From assembly GCF_003112575.1 (NCBI RefSeq), contig NZ_BEWC01000006.1, positions 186,001 to 250,000 of the forward strand: 64,000 nucleotides of DNA. Reading direction: 5' to 3'. The notes beneath the pieces are model-generated. The model saw only the letters and a program-made list of their open reading frames with translations, did no database searches and was not told the origin of the DNA. Shown here in pieces: positions 32,613-41,924 of the stretch. The DNA is from Streptomyces ardesiacus (GTDB lineage: Bacteria > Actinomycetota > Actinomycetes > Streptomycetales > Streptomycetaceae). The translations under genes were made by a program, and so were the position numbers. Position 1 is the first letter of the stretch, and every line of letters starts with the position of its first letter.

Positions 32613-33485
32613 GTGACCGGCATCTCGGGAGATATCGCACGCGTCGGCGTGGTGGGCTGCGGTCAGATGGGGGCGGGCATCGCCGAGGTGTGCGCCCGCT
32701 CGGGTCTGGAGGTCGTGGTCGCCGAGACCACCGGTGAGGCCCTGGAGATCGGCCGCACGCGGCTGTACAACTCGCTGGCCAAGGCCGCCGAGCGCGGCAA
32801 GATCACGGAGGAGGAGCGGGACGCGACGCTGGCGCGCCTCGGCTTCACCACCGACCTCGGCGAGTTCGCCGACCGTGATCTGGTGATCGAGGCCGTCGTC
32901 GAGAACGAGCAGGTCAAGACCGAGATCTTCCAGGTGCTCGACCAGGTCGTGACCCGGCCGGACGCGATCCTGGCCTCCAACACCTCCTCGATCCCGCTGG
33001 TGAAGCTGGCGGTCGCCACGTCGCGGCCCGACCACGTCATCGGGATCCACTTCTTCAATCCGGCCCCGGTGCAGCAGCTCGTCGAGCTGATCCCGGCGCT
33101 CACCACCTCCGAGGGCACGCTCAGCCGCGCCCAGCTCTTCACCGAGAAGGTGCTGGGCAAGCACGCGATCCGCGCCCAGGACCGTTCCGGCTTCGTGGTC
33201 AACGCGCTGCTGATCCCGTACCTGCTCTCCGCGATCCGGATGTTCGAGTCGGGCATCGCCAGCCGCGAGGACATCGACAACGGCATGGAGATGGGCTGCG
33301 CCCATCCGATGGGCCCGCTGAAGCTGGCCGACCTCATCGGCCTGGACACGGTCGCCTCGGTGGCCTACTCGATGTACGAGGAGTACAAGGAACCCCTGTA
33401 CGCCGCTCCCCCGCTGCTGCAGCGGATGGTGGACGCGGGACGCCTGGGCCGCAAGAGCGGGTCCGGCTTCTACGCCTACGGCTGA
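32613..33485 (+). CDS. 3-hydroxybutyryl-CoA dehydrogenase
   Basis: A 290-residue cytosolic enzyme that interconverts 3-hydroxybutyryl-CoA and acetoacetyl-CoA with NAD(P). The Rossmann motif is GVVGCGQMGAGIAEVCARSG; other blocks are ASNTSSIPLVKLA (Asn/Ser of substrate site), GIHFFNPAPVQQLVELI (catalytic His) and the C-terminal MGCAHPMGPLKLADLIGLD. The GTG at 32613 has GAAAGGG upstream; a longer frame exists but is Pro/Arg-rich. Family length is about 285, so it is complete. It may serve fatty-acid or poly-hydroxybutyrate/butyrate metabolism. Confidence 0.94.
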   Translation: MTGISGDIARVGVVGCGQMGAGIAEVCARSGLEVVVAETTGEALEIGRTRLYNSLAKAAERGKITEEERDATLARLGFTTDLGEFADRDLVIEAVVENEQVKTEIFQVLDQVVTRPDAILASNTSSIPLVKLAVATSRPDHVIGIHFFNPAPVQQLVELIPALTTSEGTLSRAQLFTEKVLGKHAIRAQDRSGFVVNALLIPYLLSAIRMFESGIASREDIDNGMEMGCAHPMGPLKLADLIGLDTVASVAYSMYEEYKEPLYAAPPLLQRMVDAGRLGRKSGSGFYAYG

Positions 33486-33545
33486 CCGCCGGGCACGGGG
33501 GGGGACCCGGCCTGCGGACGTCCAGGTGGCCGCGAGGAGCCGCGC

Positions 33546-34094
33546 CTACGCGTGCAGCGACACGGTGCTCGTCCTGTGGTGGTGCAGGAGGAGCAACGCG
33601 GCCGCCATGTTGGCGGCCGGGACCTCGCCGCGGGTGACGAGGTCGGGCACGAGCCGGAGGGGCACCCATTCGCGGCGGTCGGACTCGAAGCCGTCCACGG
33701 GGGGTCCCACGTACGTGCCCTCGTCGGCCCAGTAGATGTGGTGCCGGGCGTCGGTGAGACCGTTGGAGGGCTCCACGCTCATCAGGTGGTGCAGCGGTCC
33801 GGGCCGCCAGCCGGTCTCCTCCTCCAGTTCCCTGGCCGCCGCCACCGCGACGTCCTCGCCGTCCTCGACGACGCCCGCGGCGAGTTCCCAGCCCCAGCTG
33901 TCGGTGATGAAGCGGTGCCGCCACAGCAGCAGGACCTCGCCCGCCCCGTTCACGACCGTGGCGGCGGCCACGGGGCGCATCCGGATGAGGAAGTGGTCGA
34001 GGTGCCGTCCGTCCGGGAGGGCGACATCGGCCAGATTGACGCTGAACCAGCGATTTGAGTACACATTCTGCTCGCTCTGTTTCGTCCACTGCAC
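33546..34094 (-). CDS. NUDIX hydrolase
   Basis: A 182-residue pyrophosphohydrolase. The NUDIX box is recognisable as GVVEDGEDVAVAAARELEEETG (near residues 75-96), which places metal-binding glutamates in REL-EEETG. Flanking parts match the ADP-ribose pyrophosphatase subgroup (RHRFITDSWGWELAAG). The GTG at 34094 has GAGAGG 10 nt upstream; upstream codons are not conserved-looking. It is convergent with the dehydrogenase gene. The substrate (ADP-ribose or another nucleoside diphosphate derivative) is inferred only. Confidence 0.9.
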   Translation of the reverse strand: MQWTKQSEQNVYSNRWFSVNLADVALPDGRHLDHFLIRMRPVAAATVVNGAGEVLLLWRHRFITDSWGWELAAGVVEDGEDVAVAAARELEEETGWRPGPLHHLMSVEPSNGLTDARHHIYWADEGTYVGPPVDGFESDRREWVPLRLVPDLVTRGEVPAANMAAALLLLHHHRTSTVSLHA

Positions 34095-34213
34095 GGTGTT
34101 GCCGCCTCTCTTTGAGTAGGTGGCAATATCGCAGCAGCCGGCGTTCCGGCAGCAGGCGTACGACGGCCGCTCACGGCGCAGGAGTGGGCGCAGCACGCGT
34201 ACGGCCGGGCGGC

Positions 34214-35554
34214 CTACAGCGGGACGCGCAGCGCACCGTCGATGAGTTCGGCGGCCTCGGCCGTACCCGCGCAACCGCTGTTCACCAGGTGCTCACGCAC
34301 CGCGCGCAACCGGTCCCGCAGCCGCTGGGACTCCATGCCCCGGGCCTGCTCGGCCATCCGTACGGCCGTCGCCACCGCCTTGTCGACGTGCCCCTGACGC
34401 AGCTCGACGGTGCTGAGCATCGCGAGCCGGTGCACGCGCCCCCGGTCGTGCGCCGGGGTGTCGACGGCCGCCGCCGCGTGTTCCCCGGCCGCCGTGAGTT
34501 CACCGAGGCTCAGCAATGCCTCCGCCACCTGGACGTTGACCAGGCCCGGCTGGACGTAGCCGGTCTCGTCGGGCTCGTACCCGCGCCGGATGCGCTCGGC
34601 GGCCTGTTCGGCCCGGCGGATGCAGGACAGGGCGCTGCTGCCGTCGCCCAGGTGCGCGTACGCCTTCGCCTGCATCGCGTACAGGTCGGAGGCGAGCGCC
34701 GGGGTGATGTGCCGGCCGGCGGCACGCAGCGCGGCCTCGGCGAAGGCGACGGCCTGCCGGTACTCCCGCACGAACAGCGCCTGGTTGACCAGGAGGGCGA
34801 TGACGTAGGCGCCGAGTCCCCGGTCGCCGCTGGCCTTGGCGAGGCGGAGCGCCTGGTGGAAGTAGCGCTGTGCGAGGCCGTGCGCGTCGGAGTCGTACGC
34901 GCAGATCCCGGCGACGGCCACCAGGCCCCCGGTGGCCCGGTGCAACTGGCGTCCGGTGGCGTCGGTGTAGCTGCCGCGCAGCAGCGGGGCGGCCTCGGAG
35001 TTGAGGAAGCCGACGATGCGGGCGCGGGTCGCGATGCCGCCGGCCTTGCGGTACATCTGCTCGTAGTGCGTGCGGGCGCAGCGCACCGTCTCCAGGTCGG
35101 CGGCGGTGACGCGGTGCCGTCCGCCGCGGGAGACGTCCGTGTCCTCGGGCGGGTTCTCCCACTCCCACACCGGCAGCACGGCGGGCGTGCCGGTGAGGGC
35201 GGGGGCGCCGAGGATGTGCGGGCGCTGCTGCTGGTCGGAGCGCCACAGGGCGGTGGCGCGCTCCACGAACCCGGACAGCGAGCCGGTGTGCGGGGCGGCG
35301 GGTTCGCCGGGTACGCCGAGGCCGATGTCGTCGAGGGTGACGGGGCGGTGCAGCCGGGCGGCGAGGACCTCGCAGATCAGGTCGGGGACCTGGCCGCGTG
35401 GCCGCTGCCCCTTCAGCCACCGGGCGACGGCGGTGTGTTCGTATCTCAGTGCGAGCCCGCGCGCCCGCCCCGCCTGGTTGACGTGTGCGGCCAGTCCCGC
35501 GTGCGAGATCCCGGCCTCGTCGAGGATCGCGTCGAGCAGGGTGTTGGGCTGCAT
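34214..35554 (-). CDS. NsdA-like regulatory protein with TPR-like repeats
   Basis: A 446-residue protein. The N-terminus has a helix-turn-helix-like segment (SHAGLAAHVNQAGRARGLAL then YEHTAVARWLKGQRP), followed by a long all-helical region built from TPR-like repeats (YFHQALRLAKASGDRGLGAY, AYAHLGDGSSALSCIRRAEQ, AVRMAEQARGMES). This layout matches Streptomyces NsdA-type regulators, which hold back sporulation and antibiotic production. The ATG at 35554 lies below a perfect TTCACAC-N3-GTGTGAA palindrome, so self-regulation is likely. There is no DNA-binding proof. Confidence 0.8.
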   Translation of the reverse strand: MQPNTLLDAILDEAGISHAGLAAHVNQAGRARGLALRYEHTAVARWLKGQRPRGQVPDLICEVLAARLHRPVTLDDIGLGVPGEPAAPHTGSLSGFVERATALWRSDQQQRPHILGAPALTGTPAVLPVWEWENPPEDTDVSRGGRHRVTAADLETVRCARTHYEQMYRKAGGIATRARIVGFLNSEAAPLLRGSYTDATGRQLHRATGGLVAVAGICAYDSDAHGLAQRYFHQALRLAKASGDRGLGAYVIALLVNQALFVREYRQAVAFAEAALRAAGRHITPALASDLYAMQAKAYAHLGDGSSALSCIRRAEQAAERIRRGYEPDETGYVQPGLVNVQVAEALLSLGELTAAGEHAAAAVDTPAHDRGRVHRLAMLSTVELRQGHVDKAVATAVRMAEQARGMESQRLRDRLRAVREHLVNSGCAGTAEAAELIDGALRVPL

Positions 35555-35581
35555 GGTGCCCCCCGGTGCATCGGTGCCGAC

Positions 35582-35615
35582 AGCGTAGTGCGTCGGACTT
35601 CACACGGGGTGTGAA
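35582..35615 (-). promoter_or_regulatory. Promoter with a 17-bp perfect palindrome before the NsdA-like gene
   Basis: TTCACAC-GGG-GTGTGAA at 35599-35615 has perfect 7-bp arms. On the minus strand a TACGCT (35587-35582) fits a -10 hexamer and the palindrome covers the -35 region, 45-61 nt before the ATG. This geometry fits repression by a dimer, perhaps the encoded protein itself. Confidence 0.62.
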
Positions 35616-35873
35616 CGGAGTGCGCGCATCCGCAGCGTGTGCGCGCTGTCGCGGAGAGTTGTGGACCGGTTGACTGAAGGGCCTCGAAAGAGGCCGGCCG
35701 GGCCGCCGGCTCCCCCTCGTACAGTGCGGCGGCCCGCACCCACGCCGTCCGCCCGGCCGCCTGCCCGACACTCCGTGGCGGGGCGGACGGCACCGCCGGC
35801 TTCGCGGGGGAACCGGGCACCGTTCCGTGTGCGGGCGCGTGATCGAGGGCGGGCGCGTGGTCGACGGCGTCGT

Positions 35874-35999
35874 GGCCGGTCGCGCAGTTCCCGCGCCCCT
35901 TACCGGCATGGCCGCAACGCCTGTCAGGGGGACCGCGCCCCCTGAAGGCGACGTGGCGCTGACGTCCCTGAAGGGGCGCGGGGAACCGCGCCACCGGCC
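35874..35999. repeat. Long imperfect inverted repeat of the Streptomyces GGGGCGCGGGGAA intergenic class
   Basis: Left arm 35874-35901 (GGCCGGTCGCGCAGTTCC, then CGCGCCCCTT) and right arm 35971-35999 (AAGGGGCGCGGGGAACCGCG, then CCACCGGCC) are reverse complements with few mismatches. Related sequence recurs at 41925-41970. The class is widespread between Streptomyces genes; it may form a terminator for pheT. Confidence 0.72.
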
Positions 36000-36048
36000 G
36001 CCGCGCACCCGCCAGCCGGCAAGAACCCCACGCCCCTTGGGCGAACCA

Positions 36049-38562
36049 CTAACTACGCAGCACTGCTCCGACACGCTCGCCCGCGAGGGCGACCGCCGCG
36101 TCCCGCGCGGCCGACGCCTCGTCGACCGTCAGCGTCCGGTCCCCCGCGCGGAAGCGCAACGCGTACGCGAGGGACTTGCGTCCCTCCCCGAGCTGCTCCG
36201 CGTTGTCGTAGACGTCGAACAGCCGGATGGACTCCAGCAGTTCACCCGCGCCCTCGCGCAGCGCCGCCTCGACGTCGGCCGCCGGGACGAACGCGTCGAC
36301 CACCAGGGCGACGTCCTGCGTGGCGACCGGGAACGTGGAGATGCCCGGCGCCTGCGGGGTGTCGTCGCCGACCCGCTCCACGGCGTCGAGGTCCAGCTCC
36401 ATCGCGCAGGTGCGCGCGGGCAGGCCCAGCGTCTTCAGGACCCGCGGGTGCAGCTCACCCGCGTGCCCGACGACCCGCTCCTCGCCGTCCACGGTGACGG
36501 ACAGCTCGGCGCAGCGGCCCGGGTGCCACGGCCCGTACTGGCCCTTGCGGACGCCCAGTTCGGCGCCGGCCTCGCGGGCGACGGTGCGGGCGGCCTCCAC
36601 CGCGTCGGCCCAGTCGGCCGGGCGGCCCTTGCCCCACCAGCCGGCCTGCTCTCGGGCGCCGGCCAGGACCACGGCGACGTGCCGGGGCTGGTCGGGCAGC
36701 GCGGCGTCCAGCGCGGCGAGGTCGTCCTCGCCGGGACGCCGGTCGACGGGCAGGTTGGCGGCGACGCGCTGTTCGTCGCGCGGGTGGAAGACCAGGCCGG
36801 TCTCGAAGAGCGCCAGGTCGTGCGCACCCCGGCCGTCGTTGCGCCGCAGCGCCCCGAGCAGGCCCGGCAGCAGCGAGGTCCGCAGCGCGGGCTCCTCGTC
36901 GCTGAGCGGGTTGACCAGCTTGACGACACGGCGGGCCGGGTCGTCGGCGTCGAGACCGAGCTGGTCGAAGACCTGCTCACCGACGAACGGATAGTTCAGC
37001 GCCTCGACGTAACCGGCGCCGGCGAGCGCACGCCCGACGCGGCGGTGCAGCCGCTGGCGGGCGGTGAGGCCGCGGCCCGCCGGGGGCCGGGGCAGCGTGG
37101 AGGGCAGGTTCTCGTAGCCCTCCAGGCGGATGACCTCTTCGGCCAGGTCGTTCGGGTCGGTGAGGTCGGGCCGCCAGGACGGCACGGTGACGATCAGCTC
37201 GTCCTGGCCGTAGACGTCACAGCCCACCTCCTGGAGGCGGCGCACGACGGTCTCGCGGCCGTAGGTCACCCCCGCGACCTTGTCCGGGTGGTCGGCCGCC
37301 ACGGTGATCGTGTGCGGCACGGGCGGGGCGCTGATCTCGGTGACGCCGGACTCGGCGGTGCCGCCCGCGAGCAGCACCAGCAGGTCGACGGTGCGCTGCG
37401 CGGCAGCGGCGGCGGCCTGCGGGTCGACGCCGCGCTCGAAGCGGCGGGACGCCTCGGAGGACAGCTTGTGCCGGCGGGCGGTGCGCGCGATGGCCACCTG
37501 GTCGAAGTGGGCGGCCTCGATGACCACGTCACTCGTCGCCTTCTCGGCGTCCCCGTGGTCGGCGATCTCCGTGTCGGCTCCGCCCATGACCCCCGCGAGG
37601 CCGATGGGGCCCCGGTCGTCGGTGATGACCAGGTCCTCGGCGTGCAGCTTCCGCTCGACGCCGTCGAGGGTGACGATCTTCTCGCCCTCCTCGGCCCGGC
37701 GGACGCCGATGGTGCCCTGGACCAGACCGCGGTCGTAGGCGTGCAGGGGCTGGCCCAGCTCCATCATCACGTAGTTGGTGACGTCGACGGCGAGCGAGAT
37801 CGGGCGCATGCCGACCTTCTGCAGGCGCCGCTGGAGCCAGATCGGGGAGCGCGCCTCGGGGCTCAGGCCGGTCACGGTGCGGGCGGTGAAACGGTCGCAG
37901 CCGGTCGGGTCGGCGATCTTCACCGGGTAGCCGTAGGCGTTCGGCGCGGGCACGTCGAGCAGCGCCGGGTCGCGCAGCGGCTTGCCGTAGGCGATGGCGG
38001 CCTCGCGGGCGACGCCGCGGATGGACAGGCAGTCGCCGCGGTTGGCGGTGACGGCGATGTCCAGGACCTCGTCGACCAGTTCCAGCAGCTCGACGGCGTC
38101 CTTGCCGACCTCGGTCTCCGGCGGCAGCACGATGATGCCGTGGGTGCCGTCGTCGCCCATGCCCAGCTCGTCGCTGGAGCAGATCATGCCGTGCGAGACC
38201 TTGCCGTAGGTCTTGCGGGCGCTGATCGAGAAGCCGCCCGGCAGGGTGGCGCCGGGCAGGACCACGACGACCTTGTCGCCGACGGCGAAGTTGCGGGCGC
38301 CGCAGACGATCTCCTGGGGCTCACCGGTGCCGTTGGCCCGGCCGACGTCGACGGTGCAGAAGCGGATCGGCTTCTTGAAGCCCTCCAGCTCCTCGATGGT
38401 CAGCACCTGGCCGACGACGAGGGGGCCCTTGAGGTCGGCGCCCAGGTGCTCGACGGTCTCGACCTCCAGGCCGGCCGAAATCAGCTTGGCCTGCACGTCG
38501 CGGCCGGTCTCGGTGGCCGGCAGGTCGACGTACTCCCGCAGCCAGGAAAGCGGGACCCGCAT
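36049..38562 (-). CDS. pheT: Phenylalanyl-tRNA synthetase beta subunit
   Basis: An 837-residue subunit of the alpha2-beta2 enzyme that charges tRNA-Phe. The N-terminus has the tRNA-binding domain (EHLGADLKGPLVVGQVLTIEE, residues about 35-150), then B3/B4 editing region (GDCLSIRGVAREAAIAYGK), B5 and the class II-like core, and a C-terminal ferredoxin-fold anticodon-binding domain (ISTFPVATQDVALVVD ... LTVDEASAARDAAVALAG). Its ATG overlaps the pheS stop by 1 nt (TGATG), so production is coupled. Length is normal for long bacterial PheT. Confidence 0.97.
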   Translation of the reverse strand: MRVPLSWLREYVDLPATETGRDVQAKLISAGLEVETVEHLGADLKGPLVVGQVLTIEELEGFKKPIRFCTVDVGRANGTGEPQEIVCGARNFAVGDKVVVVLPGATLPGGFSISARKTYGKVSHGMICSSDELGMGDDGTHGIIVLPPETEVGKDAVELLELVDEVLDIAVTANRGDCLSIRGVAREAAIAYGKPLRDPALLDVPAPNAYGYPVKIADPTGCDRFTARTVTGLSPEARSPIWLQRRLQKVGMRPISLAVDVTNYVMMELGQPLHAYDRGLVQGTIGVRRAEEGEKIVTLDGVERKLHAEDLVITDDRGPIGLAGVMGGADTEIADHGDAEKATSDVVIEAAHFDQVAIARTARRHKLSSEASRRFERGVDPQAAAAAAQRTVDLLVLLAGGTAESGVTEISAPPVPHTITVAADHPDKVAGVTYGRETVVRRLQEVGCDVYGQDELIVTVPSWRPDLTDPNDLAEEVIRLEGYENLPSTLPRPPAGRGLTARQRLHRRVGRALAGAGYVEALNYPFVGEQVFDQLGLDADDPARRVVKLVNPLSDEEPALRTSLLPGLLGALRRNDGRGAHDLALFETGLVFHPRDEQRVAANLPVDRRPGEDDLAALDAALPDQPRHVAVVLAGAREQAGWWGKGRPADWADAVEAARTVAREAGAELGVRKGQYGPWHPGRCAELSVTVDGEERVVGHAGELHPRVLKTLGLPARTCAMELDLDAVERVGDDTPQAPGISTFPVATQDVALVVDAFVPAADVEAALREGAGELLESIRLFDVYDNAEQLGEGRKSLAYALRFRAGDRTLTVDEASAARDAAVALAGERVGAVLRS

Positions 38563-39683
38563 CAGATCTCCATCCCGAACGGCCGGGTGAACCGGACGTC
38601 ACCCTCGACCATGTCTCGCATGTCCTCGACGTTGTGGCGGAACATCAGCATCCGCTCGATGCCGAACCCGAAGGCGAAGCCGCTGTACTTCTCGGGGTCG
38701 ATGCCGCAGGCGACGAGCACCCGCGGGTTGACCATGCCGCAGCCGCCCAGTTCGATCCAGCCCTCGCTGGAGCAGGTGCGGCAGGGCCGGTCGGGGTTGC
38801 CGACGGACGCGCCCTTGCAGACGTAGCAGAGCATGTCCATCTCGGCGGACGGCTCGGTGAAGGGGAAGAAGTTGGGCCGCAGCCGGGTCTTCATCTCCGC
38901 GCCGAACAGCGACTGGACCATGTGGTCCAGGGTGCCCTTGAGGTCCGCCATGGTCAGGCCCTCGTCGACGGCGAGCAGCTCGACCTGGTGGAAGACGGGG
39001 GTGTGCGTGGCGTCCAGCTCGTCGGTGCGGTACACGCGACCGGGGCAGATCACGTAGACCGGCAGCTCGCGCGTGAGCGCGGAGCGGATCTGCACCGGCG
39101 AGGTGTGGGTGCGCAGCACGACACCGGACTCGGAGCCGCCGTCGGGGGCCTCGACGAAGAAGGTGTCGGCCTCGCCGCGGGCCGGGTGGTCCGGGCCGAT
39201 GTTGAGGGCGTCGAAATTGAACCACTCGGTCTCGGCCTCGGGGCCCTCGGCGACCTCGTAGCCCATGGCGACGAAGATGTCCTCGATGCGCTCGGACAGG
39301 GTGGTGAGCGGGTGGCGGGCGCCGGCCGGGACGCGGTCGTAGGGCAGCGTGACGTCCACGGCCTCCTCGACCAGGACGCGCGCGTCGCGCTCGGCCTCCA
39401 GCTCGGCCTGGCGGGCGGCGAGCGCCTTGTTCACGGCGCCGCGGGCCATGCCGACGCGCTTGCCGGCCTCGGCCTTGGCCTGCGGGGGCAGGGCGCCGAT
39501 CTCGCGGTTGGCCAGCGCCAGCGGGGAGGTGCCGCCGGTGTGGGCGACCTTGGCCTCCTGGAGCGCGTCGAGGGAGTCCGCGGCGGCGAAGGCGGCGAGC
39601 GCCTCGTCCCGCATGCGCTCGATCTCTTCCGGTTTCAACGCCTCGACCTCGACAGGGTCGTACGACTTATTCGGTGCCGACAT
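38562..39683 (-). CDS. pheS: Phenylalanyl-tRNA synthetase alpha subunit
   Basis: A 373-residue catalytic subunit. Class II motifs are visible: motif 2 region VLRTHTSPVQIRSAL and PVYVICPGRVYRTDELDATH, and motif 3 FGFGIERMLMFRHNVEDMRD. The N-terminal coiled coil (EALKPEEIERMRDEALAAFA) contacts tRNA. A cysteine cluster (CYVCKG...CRTCSSEGWIELGGCG) is normal for this family. I set the start at 39683 with GGGAAGAG just upstream; an in-frame ATG at 39782 would add 33 odd residues spanning a small hairpin (CCCGTCT/AGACGGG, 39719-39741), more likely leader. Confidence 0.97.
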   Translation of the reverse strand: MSAPNKSYDPVEVEALKPEEIERMRDEALAAFAAADSLDALQEAKVAHTGGTSPLALANREIGALPPQAKAEAGKRVGMARGAVNKALAARQAELEAERDARVLVEEAVDVTLPYDRVPAGARHPLTTLSERIEDIFVAMGYEVAEGPEAETEWFNFDALNIGPDHPARGEADTFFVEAPDGGSESGVVLRTHTSPVQIRSALTRELPVYVICPGRVYRTDELDATHTPVFHQVELLAVDEGLTMADLKGTLDHMVQSLFGAEMKTRLRPNFFPFTEPSAEMDMLCYVCKGASVGNPDRPCRTCSSEGWIELGGCGMVNPRVLVACGIDPEKYSGFAFGFGIERMLMFRHNVEDMRDMVEGDVRFTRPFGMEI

Positions 39684-39851
39684 CTCTTCCCGTGCTTCCG
39701 ATTGGCTGGCTGGGACGCCCCGTCTACGGTCCGGAGACGGGCTGGGACGCTTCATCTCTGGATCCGGACGCAAAGGTGCCAAAGACCGAGTCTAACGGGG
39801 CGGTGGAACGCGGATCACGCCCGTGGGGTCGTCGGCCGCCTCTGGTGCTTC

Positions 39852-40991
39852 TCAGGTGAGGTACGCCGGTGCCGCCACGGGCAACGTAAATCGGAACTCG
39901 GCGCCGCCTCCGGGGGCGCGCCCGACCGTGATGGTGCCGCCGTGGGCCTCGACGATGCCCTTGACGATGTACAGCCCGAGGCCGGTGCCGCCGCGCTTGC
40001 TGCCCCGCCAGAAGCGGGTGAAGACGCGGTTCATGGACTCCTCCGGGATGCCCGCCCCCTCGTCGCTCACCGTGACCGACGTGCCGGTGTCCTCTCCCTC
40101 GCGGGGGGACGCCGTGGGCGTGACGTCAATGGTGACGGTTCCCTCGCCGTGGCGCACGGCATTTTCCAGCAGGTTGCTGAGCACCTGGTCGATCTTGTCG
40201 GGGTCGGCCCACAGGTCGGGCAGCGGATGGGCGAGGCGGAGCAGGAAACGGTCGGCCTCCTGGCCCGCGGCGACGTACGCCTGGATGTGCCGGCCGACGG
40301 CGGCGCCGATGTCGACGGGCTGGCGGCGGACCTCCAGCCGGCCGGAGTCGATCCGGGAGATGTCCAGCAGCTCGGCGATGAGCCGCGTGACCCGGTCGGC
40401 GTCCGCGTCGACGGTCTCCAGCATCAGCCGCTTCTGGTCGTCGGTGAACCGCTCCCACTTGGCCAGCAGCGTGGCCGTGAAGCCCTTGACGGAGGTGAGC
40501 GGGGAGCGCAGTTCGTGGGCCACGGTGGCTATCAGCTCGGCGTGGCTGCGCTCGGTGCGGCGGCGGGCCTCGGTGTCGCGCAGGGTGACGACGACGCGGT
40601 GGACGGGGCCGAGGCGTTCGGTGCGGACGTAGCGGGCGGTGACCAGGACCTCCCGGCCGCCGGGGAGCAGGAGGTTGCGCTCGGGCTGCCGGACGCGGAT
40701 GGCGAGACCGCCGTAGGGGTCGGTGAGCTGCCACCAGCGGCGGCCCTCCAGGTCCTCCAGGGGCAGCGCGCGCTCCAGGCGCTGTCCGAGGGCTTCGGCG
40801 GCCGGGGTGGCGGTGATGCGGACGGCGGCGGCGTTGAAGCAGATCACCCGTCCGTGCTCGTCCGCGACGACGAGACCGTCGGGCAGCTGGTCCGCGTCGA
40901 GGCCGAGGCCGGCGAGTTCGCCGGGTGTGCGGGGCGCGGCCGGACGCGGCACCTGGCGTGCTCCCGGTGCGCTGCTCGTGCCGACGCTCAT
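39852..40991 (-). CDS. Orphan sensor histidine kinase
   Basis: A 379-residue kinase with no transmembrane segments. A PAS-like domain (LPDGLVVADEHGRVICFNAA, residues about 35-140) is followed by HisKA with phospho-acceptor His in ELIATVAHELRSPLTSVKGF and the HATPase domain: N box QVLSNLLENAVRHGEG, G1 VSDEGAGIP and G2 GTGLGLYIVKGI. There is no response regulator next to it. It lies 50 nt after the TrmH-type gene and 168 nt before pheS, within a translation gene block, so it may sense a cytoplasmic or growth signal. The PAS ligand is unknown. Confidence 0.93.
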   Translation of the reverse strand: MSVGTSSAPGARQVPRPAAPRTPGELAGLGLDADQLPDGLVVADEHGRVICFNAAAVRITATPAAEALGQRLERALPLEDLEGRRWWQLTDPYGGLAIRVRQPERNLLLPGGREVLVTARYVRTERLGPVHRVVVTLRDTEARRRTERSHAELIATVAHELRSPLTSVKGFTATLLAKWERFTDDQKRLMLETVDADADRVTRLIAELLDISRIDSGRLEVRRQPVDIGAAVGRHIQAYVAAGQEADRFLLRLAHPLPDLWADPDKIDQVLSNLLENAVRHGEGTVTIDVTPTASPREGEDTGTSVTVSDEGAGIPEESMNRVFTRFWRGSKRGGTGLGLYIVKGIVEAHGGTITVGRAPGGGAEFRFTLPVAAPAYLT

Positions 40992-41041
40992 TCCCGTACC
41001 CCACCTCTCAACCGCGCAGGGGCCCTGAGCTGGTCACCCTA

Positions 41042-41905
41042 CTAGCTCGCGGTGACGGAGCGGCACCCTCCGGCGGCGCGCTGTGCACGCGCCGACGCGT
41101 AGAGACATACGGCGGCGGCGGTCGCGAGGTTCAGGCTCTCCGCCTTCCCGTGGATCGGGACGCGCAGGACCGCGTCGGTGAGGGCGCGGGTCTCCTCCGG
41201 GAGCCCCCAGGCCTCGTTGCCGAACACCCAGGCCGTGGGCCCGCCCATGGTGCCCGCGTCCAGCTCGGCGTCCAGGTCGTGCTCGCCCGCGCCGTCGGCG
41301 GCCAGCACCCGCACACCCGCGTCCCGCAGTCCCGCGACGGCCTGCTCGACCGGTACGCCGACGGCGACCGGCAGGTGGAACAGGGAGCCGACGGAGGCGC
41401 GTACGGCCTTGGGGTTGTACAGGTCGACGGAGGCGTCGGTGAGCACGACCGCCTCGGCACCGGCGGCGTCGGCGCAGCGCAGCACGGTCCCGGCGTTGCC
41501 GGGGTCCCGGACGTGCGCGAGGACGGCGACGAGCCGGGGACGCGCGGCCAGGATCTCCTCGAACGGCGTGTCCAGGAACCGGCAGACCCCGACCAGCCCC
41601 TGCGGGGTGACGGTGGTGGAGATGTCCTCGATCACCGCGTCGGCGGCGAGATGCACCCGGGCGCCGACGTCACGGGCGGCCCCGACGATGTCGGCGTACC
41701 GCTCGGCGGCGTCCACGGTGGCGAACAGCTCGACCAGTGTCTCCCCGTACTGCGCCGCCTCCCGCACGGCCTGCGGCCCCTCGGCGAGGAACAGCCGCTC
41801 CTTCCCCCGGAAGTTCCGCTTGCCGAGCCGCCGCGCCGCGGCGACACGGGGGGAACGGGGGGAGATCAGCTCGGGGGCGGCTGGGCGCACTCTTCTCACC
41901 TTCAC
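41042..41905 (-). CDS. TrmH/SpoU-family rRNA or tRNA 2'-O-methyltransferase
   Basis: A 287-residue RNA methyltransferase. An N-terminal substrate-binding part (NFRGKERLFLAEGPQAVREA) is followed by the knotted SPOUT core: LVAVLAHVRDPGNAGTVLRC (motif 1 N...GTLRT-like), AWVFGNEAWGLPEETRALTD (motif 2, NEAxGL) and RVPIHGKAESLNLATAAAVC (motif 3, SLNVA-like). These are diagnostic. The GTG at 41905 and another at 41890 are both possible; AAGGTGAG is upstream of the second. It sits between rplT and the sensor kinase gene. The modified nucleotide is not readable. Confidence 0.93.
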   Translation of the reverse strand: MKVRRVRPAAPELISPRSPRVAAARRLGKRNFRGKERLFLAEGPQAVREAAQYGETLVELFATVDAAERYADIVGAARDVGARVHLAADAVIEDISTTVTPQGLVGVCRFLDTPFEEILAARPRLVAVLAHVRDPGNAGTVLRCADAAGAEAVVLTDASVDLYNPKAVRASVGSLFHLPVAVGVPVEQAVAGLRDAGVRVLAADGAGEHDLDAELDAGTMGGPTAWVFGNEAWGLPEETRALTDAVLRVPIHGKAESLNLATAAAVCLYASARAQRAAGGCRSVTAS

Positions 41906-41924
41906 ATATGAATCGACGCGGGCT

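Larger units (their letters stand above)
35555..36048. other. Intergenic region between pheT and the NsdA-like gene
   Basis: About 490 bases without a supported gene. It contains the NsdA-like promoter and palindrome (35582-35615), and a long inverted repeat (35874-35999) of the AGGGGCGCGGGGAA class that recurs at 41925. The middle part (35640-35870) is Pro/Arg-coding-like GC-rich sequence with no coding signal I trust. Confidence 0.55.

Noticed and set aside
39684..39782. Longer PheS starting at ATG 39782
   Set aside because: The 33 extra residues are not PheS-like and span a hairpin; GGGAAGAG supports the start at 39683.
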